From the NCBI RefSeq assembly GCF_008329565.1, contig NZ_NPKT01000001.1, positions 558,001 through 622,000 of the forward strand: DNA of 64,000 bases. Reading direction: 5' to 3'. Below are positions 39,471 through 49,434 of this stretch, one piece after another (the first letter of the stretch is position 1; the number at the start of each line of letters is the position of its first letter). The notes below the pieces were generated by a model. That model was not told the DNA's origin and made no database searches. It saw only the letters and a program-made list of their open reading frames with translations. Source of the DNA: Mycolicibacterium sp. P1-5 (lineage in GTDB: Bacteria; Actinomycetota; Actinomycetes; Mycobacteriales; Mycobacteriaceae). Both the position numbers and the translations under genes were made by a program.

Positions 39471-40535
39471 ATGGCATGGTTTCCGGTCGACCCGCAGGCG
39501 GTGACGGCGGGCTGGCTCAGCGAAGTTTTGGACGCCGACGTCCGAGAGTGCCGGCTCGAGCAGATCGGCATCGGCGTCGGGCTGCTCGGGCGCCTGTTTC
39601 GCGTACACCTCGACGGTTCCGGTGGACCGGAATCGGTGGTGATGAAGTTTCCGACCCTCGACGAGCGGGCCCGCACCAACGTCTGCGAGGACATGGAGTT
39701 CTATGTCCGGGAAACGGGTTTCTATCGGGATATCGGCTTGGCTAATCCGTTGGCACCGGCTCGGGCGTATTTCGTCGGCTTCGACCCGAAAACCCACGAC
39801 TTCGTTCTTGTGCTGGAGGATCTGGGCCGACTCCGGCTGGCCGATCAGACCGCCGGATGTGCAGTGGCCGACGCCGAGACCGTCATCGAAGCAATCGCCG
39901 ACCATCACGCCTACTGGTGGGAAAACGAACGGCTGGCAAGCTATCCCTGGTTGAAGTCCTACTGCACCCCGCCGATGCCAGCGATCATGGCGAGAAACTT
40001 CGAGGCCGCGTGGCCGCGATTCCTGAGCGAGTTCGGCGCCGAACTGTCACCCGAATTGCGAGCCTTCGGCGAGCGATTTCCGGCGCTCGTGCCGTGGTAC
40101 CTCGAGCAGATCGACCACCAGCCGCGGACGTTTCTGCACGGCGATTTACGGCTGGATCAGTTGTTCTTCGCCACCGAGCCCGGCGATCCGCCGGTGACGG
40201 CCCTCGACTGGCAGGTCACCTCGGCGGGTCGTGGTGCCTACGACATAGCGTATTTCCTGAGCCAGAGTCTGGCGACCGAGACCAGGCGCAGCTGTGAAAC
40301 CGAGTTGATCGAACGGTACGCCCAACGGCTCGCAAAGGGTGGAATTCTCTATCCCGCAGAGGAATTGATTCGCGACTACCGGCTGACGACCGCATGGTGT
40401 TTCGCCTATCCGGTGATCGGCACCGGCCAAACCGAGATCGGCACCGAGCGCCAGCGCACACTGCTTCAGACCATGCTGGTGCGCGCTGCCTTGGCCATCG
40501 AGGACCATGACGCACTGTCGCTGAGGCCCGACTGA
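39471..40535 (+). CDS. APH-fold phosphotransferase (aminoglycoside/choline kinase superfamily)
   Basis: The 354-residue kinase-fold protein has the catalytic loop TFLHGDLRLDQLFF (HGD) and the metal-binding acid in TALDWQVTSAGRGAYDIAYF, with a Lys in SVVMKFPTLDERART expected to bind ATP. Substrates of the family range from aminoglycosides to ecdysteroids, choline and macrolides, so no antibiotic role should be assumed. Its stop lies one base before the ATG of the giant cyclase gene, which makes co-translation and a linked function likely. Confidence 0.82.
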   Translation: MAWFPVDPQAVTAGWLSEVLDADVRECRLEQIGIGVGLLGRLFRVHLDGSGGPESVVMKFPTLDERARTNVCEDMEFYVRETGFYRDIGLANPLAPARAYFVGFDPKTHDFVLVLEDLGRLRLADQTAGCAVADAETVIEAIADHHAYWWENERLASYPWLKSYCTPPMPAIMARNFEAAWPRFLSEFGAELSPELRAFGERFPALVPWYLEQIDHQPRTFLHGDLRLDQLFFATEPGDPPVTALDWQVTSAGRGAYDIAYFLSQSLATETRRSCETELIERYAQRLAKGGILYPAEELIRDYRLTTAWCFAYPVIGTGQTEIGTERQRTLLQTMLVRAALAIEDHDALSLRPD

Positions 40536-40536
40536 G

Positions 40537-43500
40537 ATGAGCGGCTTCCCCTGCGCCTCGTGCGGTGCCACCAATGAAGCGGATGCCCGCTTCTGTGAGA
40601 GCTGCGGGAGCCCGTTGCAGCGGTCGTGCAGCGGATGCGGGGGGACGGCCAGCGCGACCGCGCGGTTCTGCCGATCCTGCGGTGCATCGCTTGATGACCA
40701 ACGCCAACAACCGGTTTCCAGTCCGACCCGCAAGACGGTGACGGTCCTCTTCGCCGACCTGGCCGGGTCGACAGCGTTCGAGGAAGTGGTGGATCCTGAG
40801 ACCGCACGCGATGTCATCGGTCAATACCATGAGCTACTGCGCGCGACCGCGGAACGTCATCGCGCCGGGGTGACGAAGTACATCGGCGACGGATTCATGG
40901 CGGTCTGGGGGGTGCCCGAGATCGGGGCCGACGACGCCGGGCAGGCTGTCGACGCCGCGATCGAGCTGCAGGAGCGATTCGTCGGTCTGGCGAGCCACTT
41001 GGTCCAGATTTACGGCGTCGAGCTTGCCCTGCGAGTCGCGGTGAACACCGGCGAGGTGGTGGTCGGGGCTGATGACGCCGACCTCGTCGGCGACGCGCTG
41101 AACGTCGGAGCGCGACTGGAATCCGAATGCCCGCATGGCCATGTCGTCGTCGGCGAGGAGACCTGGCGCTCGACCCGCGGGCGGCACCGTTACGACCCGC
41201 TGGGCTCCGTGCAGGTGAAGGGCCGCACCGCGGCCGTCCCGGTCTATCAGTGGGTCGCCCGACGGACCGAGACCGCTGATTCCATCCCCTTTGTCGGCCG
41301 GTCCACCGAGTTGCACCGCCTGCGCTCTGTTTTCGACGATGCGCTCAGCGCTCGCGGTGCCCGTCTGGTCACCATCGTGGGCGACCCCGGGGTCGGAAAG
41401 ACCCGCCTCGCAGCCGAATTCATCGGGACACTTGGCGATGATGTCCAGGTCGTCCGCGCGCACTGTGCAGTGGAAGGCAGTCCGGCGATGACCCCGCTGG
41501 TCGACGTGCTGCGGGCCCGTGATCTCGCCACTGACATCGCAGAGAACGTCCCAGAGCGGGACCGCATCCTGCGCGACCTCACTGGTATGACAGCCGGGGT
41601 GGCGGCCTCGGTCGAGGAAACGTTCTGGGCTCTGCGCCGCTTCGTCGAAGTGCTGTCGACCGACAGTCCAGTGGTGCTGGTGATCGATGACATCCAATGG
41701 GCCGACGCCCTACTGCTGGACTTCATCGAGCACCTGGTCGAGTGGGTGCGGGATAACCCGGTGCTCCTCGTCGGCCTGGCCCGGCCCGAATTGCGGGAGT
41801 CGCGACCGGATCTCGTCACCGTCGGTGGATGGGTAGCCGAGGCGCTGCGCCTGCGGGGCCTCGAAGCCGACGCCACCGCCGAACTCGCCGCTCGAGTGCT
41901 GGGCAGCCACCAGCTGCCCGACGAATTGCTGAGCCGCCTCCCGTCGTCGACCGGCGGCAATCCGTTGTTCGTGCGGGAACTTGTCGGAATGCTCGTGCAT
42001 GACGGAGTGCTGATCGCAAAACCCGGAGGCTGGAGCCTGACCGTCGACGTCGACGCCATCTCGATTCCGCCGACGATTCAGGCGCTGTTGGCCTCGCGGC
42101 TGGAGCGGCTCAACGCCGCCAACCGGCGAGTGCTCGAGGTCGCATCGGTGATCGGAACGGACTTCTCCCCCAGCGCCGTCGCCGCGCTGGGCGGTGTCGG
42201 CGGAGCCGAGATCATGTCCGCCCTGAATCGCCTGCGACGCCTGGACCTTGCCCAGCCAAGCGGGACGTACGCCGGCGATGAGCCGGTATGGCGGTTCCAC
42301 CACGTCCTCATCCGAGACGTCGCCTATCGACGATTGTTGAAGTCTGAGCGTGCCGAATTGCATGAGCGTCTTGCCAACTGGGTGCACGCGGGCGGTGCGA
42401 GCGCCGCGTTTGAGCCCGACGAAGTGATCGCCCGCAATCTCGAAGCGGCCCACGGTTATCGGTGCGATCTGGGAATGCGCGATGGGCATACCGGTGAGCT
42501 TGCGCTGCGTTCCGCTCGCAGCTACCTGACCTCGGCACGGCGCGCCCTCGACCGTGACGAACTCGGTTCGGCCGGCACCAAGGCCGCCCGAGGCGCCGCT
42601 CTTGCCACCGCCGACGCCGCGCTGCACGCCGAGTTGCTGCTGGTTGGCTGCGAAGCATTTCTGTCCGCCGGCGATGTCGCCGCCGGTGGATCGCTGGTTG
42701 ACAGGTTGGAGTCGGTTGCAGGTCAGGACTTAGCGCCGTGGGCCACGTGTTACCGGTGTCAGCTCGTGGCCTACACCGACCCGAGTCGGTTACTCGAGGT
42801 CGATACTCGGCTCCAAGATGTTATCGACGAGTTCAGCCGCCGCAAAGATGCAACCGGTCTCGCGAAGGCGCACCGAGTGCGAGCCAACGCCCGGGCACGG
42901 CTGGGTCGGGTCGGGGACTGTGAGGCCGACCTGTTCGAGGCCTTGATCGCCGCACGCCAGGGTGGGGATCACCGACAGATCACCGCAGCGCTGGGCGCAG
43001 CACCCAACGCCGCGCTGTGGGGACCGAGTCCGGCGCCCAAAGCCGGTGGTCGCTGCCTGGATGTGGTTCGGATGCAACGCATGACGACCGCGGCACCGTC
43101 GTTGGAGGCGACGTCGCTGCGTTGTCTTGCGGTACTCGAACTGCTCCGAGGCCGGCCGGACAAGGCGCGGTCGATGCTGGCCGACGCCCGGCAGGTCGTC
43201 GCCGACCTAGGTCTACGACACGGACTGATGGAAACCGAGCTGTTCGCCGGCATCATCGAGCTGATGGTAGGCGATGCAGTGGCCGCCGAGCCACATTTTC
43301 GGACGGCACTGGAGGGCCTCGATTCCATGGGCGTCGGGGCCGACGCCGGCCAGGCCGCGGCGCTCTTAGCCAGATCGGTTCTGGCGCAGGGGCGATTGGA
43401 CGAGGCTGATAAGTACGCCGCCGAGAGCGAGCGCATCGCCGGGCACAACCTCAAGACTGCTATCGCATGGCGGTCGGTACGAGCCGAGATCCTCTCAGCT

Positions 43501-46500
43501 CAGGGACAACATGACCGGGGGGTGACGATGGCTCGCGACGCGGTCGCCGTCGCCGCGGGAACCGACCTCGTGCTCGACCATGCCGATGCCTGCTTGGCGC
43601 TGAGCCGGGTGCTGGTGTCCGCGGGCGACGAGCGCGGCGCTGCCGACGCGCGGCATGACGCGGAAGCGCTTTACGCCGCCAAAGACGTGGTATTCATGGT
43701 CGTCCGGCCCGCGGACCCGTCCCCAATCGCGGGGCAGCCTGACGTCGGGGCCGGGCAGAAAGAAAGCCGCCTGGCAGTGGTCAACCGCGCCAGCGCACAC
43801 GGCGATTCCCTCATAGCAGCCATGCAGCGCCATGATGTCGAGGGCACCGTCGCGCTGTGGTCGGACAGCTTTATCTTCGATGACCGGCGCCGGCTTAGCG
43901 GCTATCGTGTCGACGGTACTGCACAGTTGAGGTCCGCCGTCATACGAATCTGCCAGCAGTACAGCCGCTTCGAGGCACGGAACCTCGCTGTCAGAGGAAA
44001 TAACGTCTATCTCGGGTGGACGTGCTGGTCCGATGAGGCAGGGAACGAGTCCAGATATCTTGGCGTACACCAACTCGGGCCGGACGGATTGGTGGTTTAT
44101 CACAGCCGTTTCGACGAAGACGATTTCTGGAGTGCTTACCGAGACATGGAACGCCGCTACTACGCGGACGAAGGCGCCCGGTTCGCGGGCGCAGGTCTGG
44201 CTGCCGCGGAGTGGGTGGTGGGGATTAGTGTTGGTGACATCAACGCAGTGCGCGCGGTGTCGCACCCTGAGTTTAACTGGCATGCAACACCTTCGGCGTT
44301 GAAAGAGAATGAACGCTCCGTCGATGACATGTTCCGCTGGATGCGGGCACGCGAAGATCAGGTCGTCTCGCAACGCCACTGGGTCGAGAATCTTCACTGG
44401 CTCTCACCTACGTGCAGCGTCGGGCTCGGCCAGATCGAGGCGACCGGACCGGATGACGAGAAGTACCGCTGGAACTTCGTCTTTGTCGCCGAGTACCAGG
44501 ACGGCGCGCTGAAATCAGTGCGCGAGTTCGATGTTACCGACGAGGACGACGCCTTCGCGTACGCCGAGCAACTCGTCACTTCCCGGTCGAGCCGTTTGGC
44601 GCTGACGACTCGGACCACCGAGGCCGGTGATCGGATTACCGCCGCGTTGCAGTCCGGTGACCTCGATGCGGTGGTCGCGCTCTATTCGGACGAAGTGATA
44701 TTCGAGGATCATCGACGAATCAGCGGTGACCCGATGATCGGCCCAGAGGCCATGCGGGCGGCATCGCAACAAATCCAAAGCCAATTCAACCATTTTGCGA
44801 TGCGCACATTGGCCGTCCGCGGTGAGACCCTGCGCCTTGCCGAAGCCTGCTGGTCCGACGAATCCGGGAATCGATCGATCAATTTGCTCGTAGGTGAGAT
44901 TGACGGGGCCGGCAAGGTCATCTACGAGGGCACGTTCGACGAGGACGACTTCGACGGTGCCTACCGGGAACTCGAACGCCGCTACTTCGCCGGTGAGGGT
45001 GCACCCTATGCGGCCGTCGGCGCACCATTGACAGAGATGGTCTTCGCCGAGAACCGGGGTGACCTCAACCGGACCTTCGAGTTCTTCACACCTGGGATGA
45101 GAATCGAAAGCCGGTCCCGTTCAGTGTTTCCCCGACGCACACCCGCGGAGCTGCGCCACAGCGTTGAGGAACTCGGCGTCATGGTCGAGTCATATCGGGT
45201 GTGGGCGTCGTCCACCTGTTGGTTATCCAGCGATGTGTTGGCCCTTCGTCACGAACGCGAGGCGACAGGGCGCGATGGCGAGAAATTCGCGTGGACCCGA
45301 CTGTACGTGGGGCAGGTGACAGACGGACGGTATACCTCGCTGTGCGAGTTCGATGCCGACGACGAAGAGGCCGCTTTCGGCTACGCCGAGAAATTGGTCA
45401 ACGGCCGCGAAGGCCGTTTGGCTCTGGACAATCGGAGCTTGCGGGTCGGGAAGCTAGTCGTAGCGACGATTGAAGATGGTGATGTCGGCGCCGCCGTGAC
45501 GCACTACTGCGAAGACATCGTCTACGAAGATCATCGGCGTATGAGCGGTGACCCGATCGTAGGATCCGTCGGAGCGCGAAGCGCGTTCGAGCGACTACGC
45601 GCACAGTACAGCCGCTTCGCTTTGCAGGCGATCGCTGTTCGCGGGGACAACCTGAGCTTGGTGCGAAGCGTCTGGTCGGACGACGACGGCAATCAGTCGA
45701 TCAACTTCACGGTCGGAGAGATCGACGACAACGGTCAAGTGATCTATCAAGGGAGTTTCGACGAGGACGATTTCGAAAGTGCCTACGCCGAACTCGAACG
45801 CCGTTACTACTCCGGTGAAGGTGCTGATTATGCCCAGCATGGCTTACCACTCGCCAACCTCGTGTGGTCGGTGAACCGGGGCGACATGGATGCATTCGTA
45901 AAGGAGTTCGCCAGAGCCGGCCTCCGATTCGAGAATCGGTCTCATTCACTCTTCCCGAGTCGCACACCCAAGGAACTCCGACGCGAGATCGAAGAGCTGT
46001 CGAATCTCGTTTCGGCCACTCGGATGTGGTTCTCAGCGATCCACTGGCTTTCACCAAACGTGACTGTAGGCCGTTTCGAACGTGACGCGGTGGGACCCGA
46101 CGGCGACGAATACACCTGGACAAGAATTTACGCGGGGCAGTTCGAACACGGACGCCTCAACGCATCATGTGAGTTTGACCTCTCCGACGAGGAGGCGGCT
46201 TTCTCCTATGCCGAGCAGCTAGTTGCATCGCAGGTCAGCCGGCTGGCTGCGGCCAATCGTGACACCCAGGTTGTTCAGCAATTCTTGATAGCCCTGCAGT
46301 CCCGCCAATTCGATGAGTTGGAAGCGCTGTACGCAGACGAGTTCGAGTATGCCGATTATCGGCGACTCAGCGGTGACCAGATCGTCGGACGCGCTGCCAT
46401 GCGAGCAGCGTTCGAGCGACTGTCCGTGCAGTACAGCACTTTTGCGCTGCAGGTACTGGCCGTTCGCGGCGACAAGCTCAGCCTGCTCCAGACCGTGTGG

Positions 46501-47883
46501 TCGGACGATCACGGCAATCGGTCGGTCAACTTCGTGGTGGGCGAAATCGATGACGACGACCGGGTGATCTATCAAGCCAACTTTGACGAGGACGACTTCG
46601 GGTCTGCCTATCGGGAGCTCGAACGGCGTTACTACGCGGGCGAAGGGGCAGCCTTCGCGACAGCGGGCGTCATGTTGACCGAGTTTGCGCTGTGTGCAGA
46701 TAAGCCTGAGCTGGACCGTGTTCTCCGCGACCTTGCCGTTCCCGATCTGCGGGTCGAGAGTCGCTCGCGCTCAATCTATCCCGTCCGTACGTTGGGGGAA
46801 TTCCGCTCCAGCGGAGCGGAATTCACGGCAGCACCGGTGTCTCTGCGGACGTGGTTCTCGGCCCTACACTGGATTTCGCCCAACTGTGTCGTAGGCAGAC
46901 ACGAGCGCCAGGCCGTCGAGCCGGACGGTGGCGTCCACGAGTGGACGCGCATCTACGTCGGCACGTTCCGCGAGGGCTTGTTGGCGTCACTGTGCGACTT
47001 CGACGCCGAGGCCGAAGCGCAGGCGTTGGACTACGCCGAGGGCCTCTGTCGAACAACGTCCGATCGGCTGACTGTCACCAATCGCGCCGCCGAGGCCGCC
47101 CTGGATTTGGTACGCGTCACCCAGGCCGGGAATCTCGACGAGTTGGCCAAGCTGTATTCCGACGATTTCGTTTACGACGATCGACGGCGACTGAATGGTG
47201 ATCCGATCGTCGGACGAGTCGCGGTGCGAGCAGCTTTCGAGCGACTACGCGCGCAGTACAGTCATTTCGCGCTGCGCGTACTGGCCGTCCGTGGTGACAC
47301 ATTGCATCTTGGACGCACCACTTGGGCCGACGAGAACCGAAACCAGTCGAGCTATCTGGCTGTAGGTGAATTCGACGACGATGGTCGTGCGCTGTATCAC
47401 GCCGTCTTCGACGAGGATGATTTCGAGTCTGCTTACCGCGAACTCGAAAACCGCTTCTACGCAGGAGAAGGCGCGTCCGCGCGCCCTTCGGGTCTGGTCA
47501 CCGCAGACTACGTCGCTGCGCTGAACCGCGGTGATTTCGACACCATCTTCACTGATCTCAGCTGGCCCGATCTCCACATCGAAAACCGCTCTCGCTCCGG
47601 CTTTCCCGATCGGTCGGCCGCCGACCTACGCGCCAGTCTTGTCGAGCTCCAGACCATGCTCGCGTCGGTGCATGCATGGTTTGCCAACATCTGTTGGTTG
47701 TCGCCGGACCTGTTCGTGGGACGGATGGACCGCGAGGGCCGAGGGCATGACGGTGAGCGCTTCGAGTGGGCTCGCATCCTCGTCGGCTCCTACCGCGACG
47801 GACGTCTGGCGCGCCTGTGCGACTTCGATGTCGAGGACCAAGTCGACGCCTTCGCCTACGCGCACAAGCTACTGGCCGAGTGA
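40537..47883 (+). CDS. Giant adenylyl cyclase / STAND ATPase with five tandem double NTF2-like units
   Basis: This 2448-residue protein has, in order: two zinc ribbons (C6/C9/C20/C23 and C31/C34/C45/C48); a class III cyclase (residues about 66-245) with both metal Asp (D74 in FADLAGST, D118 in IGDGF), the ATP-selecting pair K114 and D182, and transition-state N189 and R193; an AAA/STAND ATPase with Walker A GDPGVGKT (282-289) and Walker B VVLVIDDIQWAD (379-390); a helical TPR-like region to about 1060; then five units of about 275 residues from 1078 to the end. All cyclase residues needed for catalysis are present. It probably makes cAMP under control of the ATPase and a ligand sensed by the repeats; that control is inference. 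No frameshift was seen. GAGATG overlaps the kinase stop region. Confidence 0.9.
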   Translation: MSGFPCASCGATNEADARFCESCGSPLQRSCSGCGGTASATARFCRSCGASLDDQRQQPVSSPTRKTVTVLFADLAGSTAFEEVVDPETARDVIGQYHELLRATAERHRAGVTKYIGDGFMAVWGVPEIGADDAGQAVDAAIELQERFVGLASHLVQIYGVELALRVAVNTGEVVVGADDADLVGDALNVGARLESECPHGHVVVGEETWRSTRGRHRYDPLGSVQVKGRTAAVPVYQWVARRTETADSIPFVGRSTELHRLRSVFDDALSARGARLVTIVGDPGVGKTRLAAEFIGTLGDDVQVVRAHCAVEGSPAMTPLVDVLRARDLATDIAENVPERDRILRDLTGMTAGVAASVEETFWALRRFVEVLSTDSPVVLVIDDIQWADALLLDFIEHLVEWVRDNPVLLVGLARPELRESRPDLVTVGGWVAEALRLRGLEADATAELAARVLGSHQLPDELLSRLPSSTGGNPLFVRELVGMLVHDGVLIAKPGGWSLTVDVDAISIPPTIQALLASRLERLNAANRRVLEVASVIGTDFSPSAVAALGGVGGAEIMSALNRLRRLDLAQPSGTYAGDEPVWRFHHVLIRDVAYRRLLKSERAELHERLANWVHAGGASAAFEPDEVIARNLEAAHGYRCDLGMRDGHTGELALRSARSYLTSARRALDRDELGSAGTKAARGAALATADAALHAELLLVGCEAFLSAGDVAAGGSLVDRLESVAGQDLAPWATCYRCQLVAYTDPSRLLEVDTRLQDVIDEFSRRKDATGLAKAHRVRANARARLGRVGDCEADLFEALIAARQGGDHRQITAALGAAPNAALWGPSPAPKAGGRCLDVVRMQRMTTAAPSLEATSLRCLAVLELLRGRPDKARSMLADARQVVADLGLRHGLMETELFAGIIELMVGDAVAAEPHFRTALEGLDSMGVGADAGQAAALLARSVLAQGRLDEADKYAAESERIAGHNLKTAIAWRSVRAEILSAQGQHDRGVTMARDAVAVAAGTDLVLDHADACLALSRVLVSAGDERGAADARHDAEALYAAKDVVFMVVRPADPSPIAGQPDVGAGQKESRLAVVNRASAHGDSLIAAMQRHDVEGTVALWSDSFIFDDRRRLSGYRVDGTAQLRSAVIRICQQYSRFEARNLAVRGNNVYLGWTCWSDEAGNESRYLGVHQLGPDGLVVYHSRFDEDDFWSAYRDMERRYYADEGARFAGAGLAAAEWVVGISVGDINAVRAVSHPEFNWHATPSALKENERSVDDMFRWMRAREDQVVSQRHWVENLHWLSPTCSVGLGQIEATGPDDEKYRWNFVFVAEYQDGALKSVREFDVTDEDDAFAYAEQLVTSRSSRLALTTRTTEAGDRITAALQSGDLDAVVALYSDEVIFEDHRRISGDPMIGPEAMRAASQQIQSQFNHFAMRTLAVRGETLRLAEACWSDESGNRSINLLVGEIDGAGKVIYEGTFDEDDFDGAYRELERRYFAGEGAPYAAVGAPLTEMVFAENRGDLNRTFEFFTPGMRIESRSRSVFPRRTPAELRHSVEELGVMVESYRVWASSTCWLSSDVLALRHEREATGRDGEKFAWTRLYVGQVTDGRYTSLCEFDADDEEAAFGYAEKLVNGREGRLALDNRSLRVGKLVVATIEDGDVGAAVTHYCEDIVYEDHRRMSGDPIVGSVGARSAFERLRAQYSRFALQAIAVRGDNLSLVRSVWSDDDGNQSINFTVGEIDDNGQVIYQGSFDEDDFESAYAELERRYYSGEGADYAQHGLPLANLVWSVNRGDMDAFVKEFARAGLRFENRSHSLFPSRTPKELRREIEELSNLVSATRMWFSAIHWLSPNVTVGRFERDAVGPDGDEYTWTRIYAGQFEHGRLNASCEFDLSDEEAAFSYAEQLVASQVSRLAAANRDTQVVQQFLIALQSRQFDELEALYADEFEYADYRRLSGDQIVGRAAMRAAFERLSVQYSTFALQVLAVRGDKLSLLQTVWSDDHGNRSVNFVVGEIDDDDRVIYQANFDEDDFGSAYRELERRYYAGEGAAFATAGVMLTEFALCADKPELDRVLRDLAVPDLRVESRSRSIYPVRTLGEFRSSGAEFTAAPVSLRTWFSALHWISPNCVVGRHERQAVEPDGGVHEWTRIYVGTFREGLLASLCDFDAEAEAQALDYAEGLCRTTSDRLTVTNRAAEAALDLVRVTQAGNLDELAKLYSDDFVYDDRRRLNGDPIVGRVAVRAAFERLRAQYSHFALRVLAVRGDTLHLGRTTWADENRNQSSYLAVGEFDDDGRALYHAVFDEDDFESAYRELENRFYAGEGASARPSGLVTADYVAALNRGDFDTIFTDLSWPDLHIENRSRSGFPDRSAADLRASLVELQTMLASVHAWFANICWLSPDLFVGRMDREGRGHDGERFEWARILVGSYRDGRLARLCDFDVEDQVDAFAYAHKLLAE
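43768..47880 (+). repeat. Five tandem protein-coding repeats of about 825 bp
   Basis: Units begin at 43768, 44593, 45415, 46240 and 47065, giving 275, 274, 275, 275 and 272 residues. Each starts RLA-xx-NR (or RLTVTNR), and has a first half ending in FDEDDF, a Tyr, (E/D)(L/M)E(R/N)R and GEGA-like residues, then a second half ending in FDxxDExxAFxYAExL. Each half has NTF2/SnoaL-like length and strand pattern, so ten such folds are predicted. Units 3 and 5 are close even at DNA level around TTCGAGCGACTACGCGC, pointing to later duplication. Confidence 0.88.
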
Positions 47884-47884
47884 C

Positions 47885-48769
47885 CTACAGCGTCGCGGGT
47901 CGAATCACCACGACCGACTTCGTTCGCGAGCCTCGGTCCTCGAGCAGCGCGATCACCCGACTCTCGGGATCGGTTGCGGCATAGACACCATCGATACCGG
48001 CCACGTTCAACGGACGGCCATGGCTCGCATCGTCGGCTTCGGCGGCGGTGACGTCGCGGCGCGGGAAGGCCAGCAGGCACGCCTCGTCGAGGGAGTAGCT
48101 CAGCTGTGGTTGTTCGGCAAGCGCGTCGAGTGACCGCGCGTGATCGAGCCCGTAACCGCCCACCCGGGTGCGGCGCAACGCGGTCAGGTGTCCCCCGACG
48201 CCGAGACCGTCACCCAAGTCGCGGGCCAGAGCCCGGATGTAGGTGCCCGACGAGCAATCCACCTCCACGTCAAGGTCGACAAACGGCCCGTCACGCCGAA
48301 TGCCCAGCACGTCGAACCGGTCGACGCGGACTCGACGCTCGGCGAGCTCCACCTCCTGGCCTTCACGCACCAGCTGGTAGGCCCGCTTGCCGCCGATCTT
48401 GACCGCACTGACCGCTGACGGCCGCTGCGGGATGTCGCCGCGCAGCTTCATTATGCCGGAGTGGATCTGATCGTCAGTGACCTCGGCCGTGGAAACCTCT
48501 TGCAACACTTCACCTTCAGCGTCGTCCGTAGTCGTCGAGCAGCCCAGCCGAATGGTGGCGGCGTAGGACTTCGAGGTGGCGGTCAGCAAGCCCAGGATCT
48601 TGGTGGCGCGTTCGATCCCTATCACCAGAACCCCGGTGGCCATCGGGTCCAGGGTGCCGGCGTGACCGACCTTGCGAGTACCGAATATCCGACGGCAGCG
48701 GCCCACTACGTCGTGGCTGGTCATGCCTCCGGGCTTGTCAACCACGACGATCCCCGGTTGGGGGCTCAC
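47885..48769 (-). CDS. truB: tRNA pseudouridine(55) synthase (TruB)
   Basis: The 294-residue enzyme makes pseudouridine 55 in the T loop of tRNA. It has [17 protein letters not shown], the catalytic Asp in [17 protein letters not shown], and [16 protein letters not shown], with the mycobacterial C-terminal extension. It matches M. tuberculosis Rv2793c. The GTG at 48769 overlaps the pptT stop (GTGA), which decides the start over upstream codons. The giant cyclase gene converges on it with one base between the stops. Confidence 0.95.
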   Translation of the reverse strand: MSPQPGIVVVDKPGGMTSHDVVGRCRRIFGTRKVGHAGTLDPMATGVLVIGIERATKILGLLTATSKSYAATIRLGCSTTTDDAEGEVLQEVSTAEVTDDQIHSGIMKLRGDIPQRPSAVSAVKIGGKRAYQLVREGQEVELAERRVRVDRFDVLGIRRDGPFVDLDVEVDCSSGTYIRALARDLGDGLGVGGHLTALRRTRVGGYGLDHARSLDALAEQPQLSYSLDEACLLAFPRRDVTAAEADDASHGRPLNVAGIDGVYAATDPESRVIALLEDRGSRTKSVVVIRPATL

Positions 48770-49434
48770 AACACGATCGCCGTCAACGCGAGTCCACCGC
48801 CCACCGACCACCGGCCGGCCAATTGGTTCAGTGGCGGACCGGAGCGGGCGGCCGGGTCGATCAAAATCCGGGACACGAACGTTCCGGTGATGCCGGAGGA
48901 GTCAACACCGAACGTGATGTGGGCGTCCTCGAATCCCAGCCACCGCTCGGTCAGCGGAAACCACACCTTGTAGGTTGCTTCCTTGGCGCAGAACAGGATT
49001 CGATCCCAGTGCAGGCCGCCGGGCAGTGCGGAAATCTCGTGACGCTCAGCGGGCAGGCTGATCGCGTTCAACACACCGTCGGGCAGTACGTCATGCGGCT
49101 CGGCGTCGATACCGACCGAGCGCACCGCAGAAGTCCGTGCGACCACCGCACCCCGGTAGCCCTGGGTATGGGTCAAACTGCCCACCACGCCGTCGGGCCA
49201 GCATGGTTGGCCCTTGTCGCCCTTGAGGATAGGCGCCGGCGGAAACCCGAGCTGCCCCAACGCCACCCGCGCGCAATGGCGGACGGTGACGAATTCGTTG
49301 CGCCGCTTTGCTACCGACTTGGCGATCAGCGGTTCTTCCTCGGGCAGCGGCGCCAGGTCCGGCGGGTCATCGTAGGCTTCGGCGTAGACCAGTTCCGCGA
49401 TATCGGGCAGCACTGCCCGCATGAGCTCACTCAT
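48766..49434 (-). CDS. pptT: 4'-phosphopantetheinyl transferase (PptT)
   Basis: The 222-residue Sfp-type enzyme moves phosphopantetheine from CoA to carrier domains of mycolate, lipid and siderophore synthases. Its Mg and CoA residues are visible in [25 protein letters not shown], and the hallmark [13 protein letters not shown] (KEAxxK). It matches M. tuberculosis PptT (Rv2794c, 227 residues). Both ends overlap neighbours (ATGA with the phosphoesterase, GTGA with truB), an arrangement kept in mycobacteria. Confidence 0.95.
   Translation of the reverse strand: MSELMRAVLPDIAELVYAEAYDDPPDLAPLPEEEPLIAKSVAKRRNEFVTVRHCARVALGQLGFPPAPILKGDKGQPCWPDGVVGSLTHTQGYRGAVVARTSAVRSVGIDAEPHDVLPDGVLNAISLPAERHEISALPGGLHWDRILFCAKEATYKVWFPLTERWLGFEDAHITFGVDSSGITGTFVSRILIDPAARSGPPLNQLAGRWSVGGGLALTAIVL

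Noticed and set aside
39471..40535. Aminoglycoside resistance gene
   Set aside because: Only the kinase fold is shared; the sequence does not match a known resistance enzyme and its linkage to the cyclase gene points elsewhere.
43768..47880. Tandem 825-bp repeats considered as a mobile or assembly artefact
   Set aside because: Units differ at many positions, keep one frame, and lack terminal inverted repeats or transposase genes, so they are diverged domain duplications.
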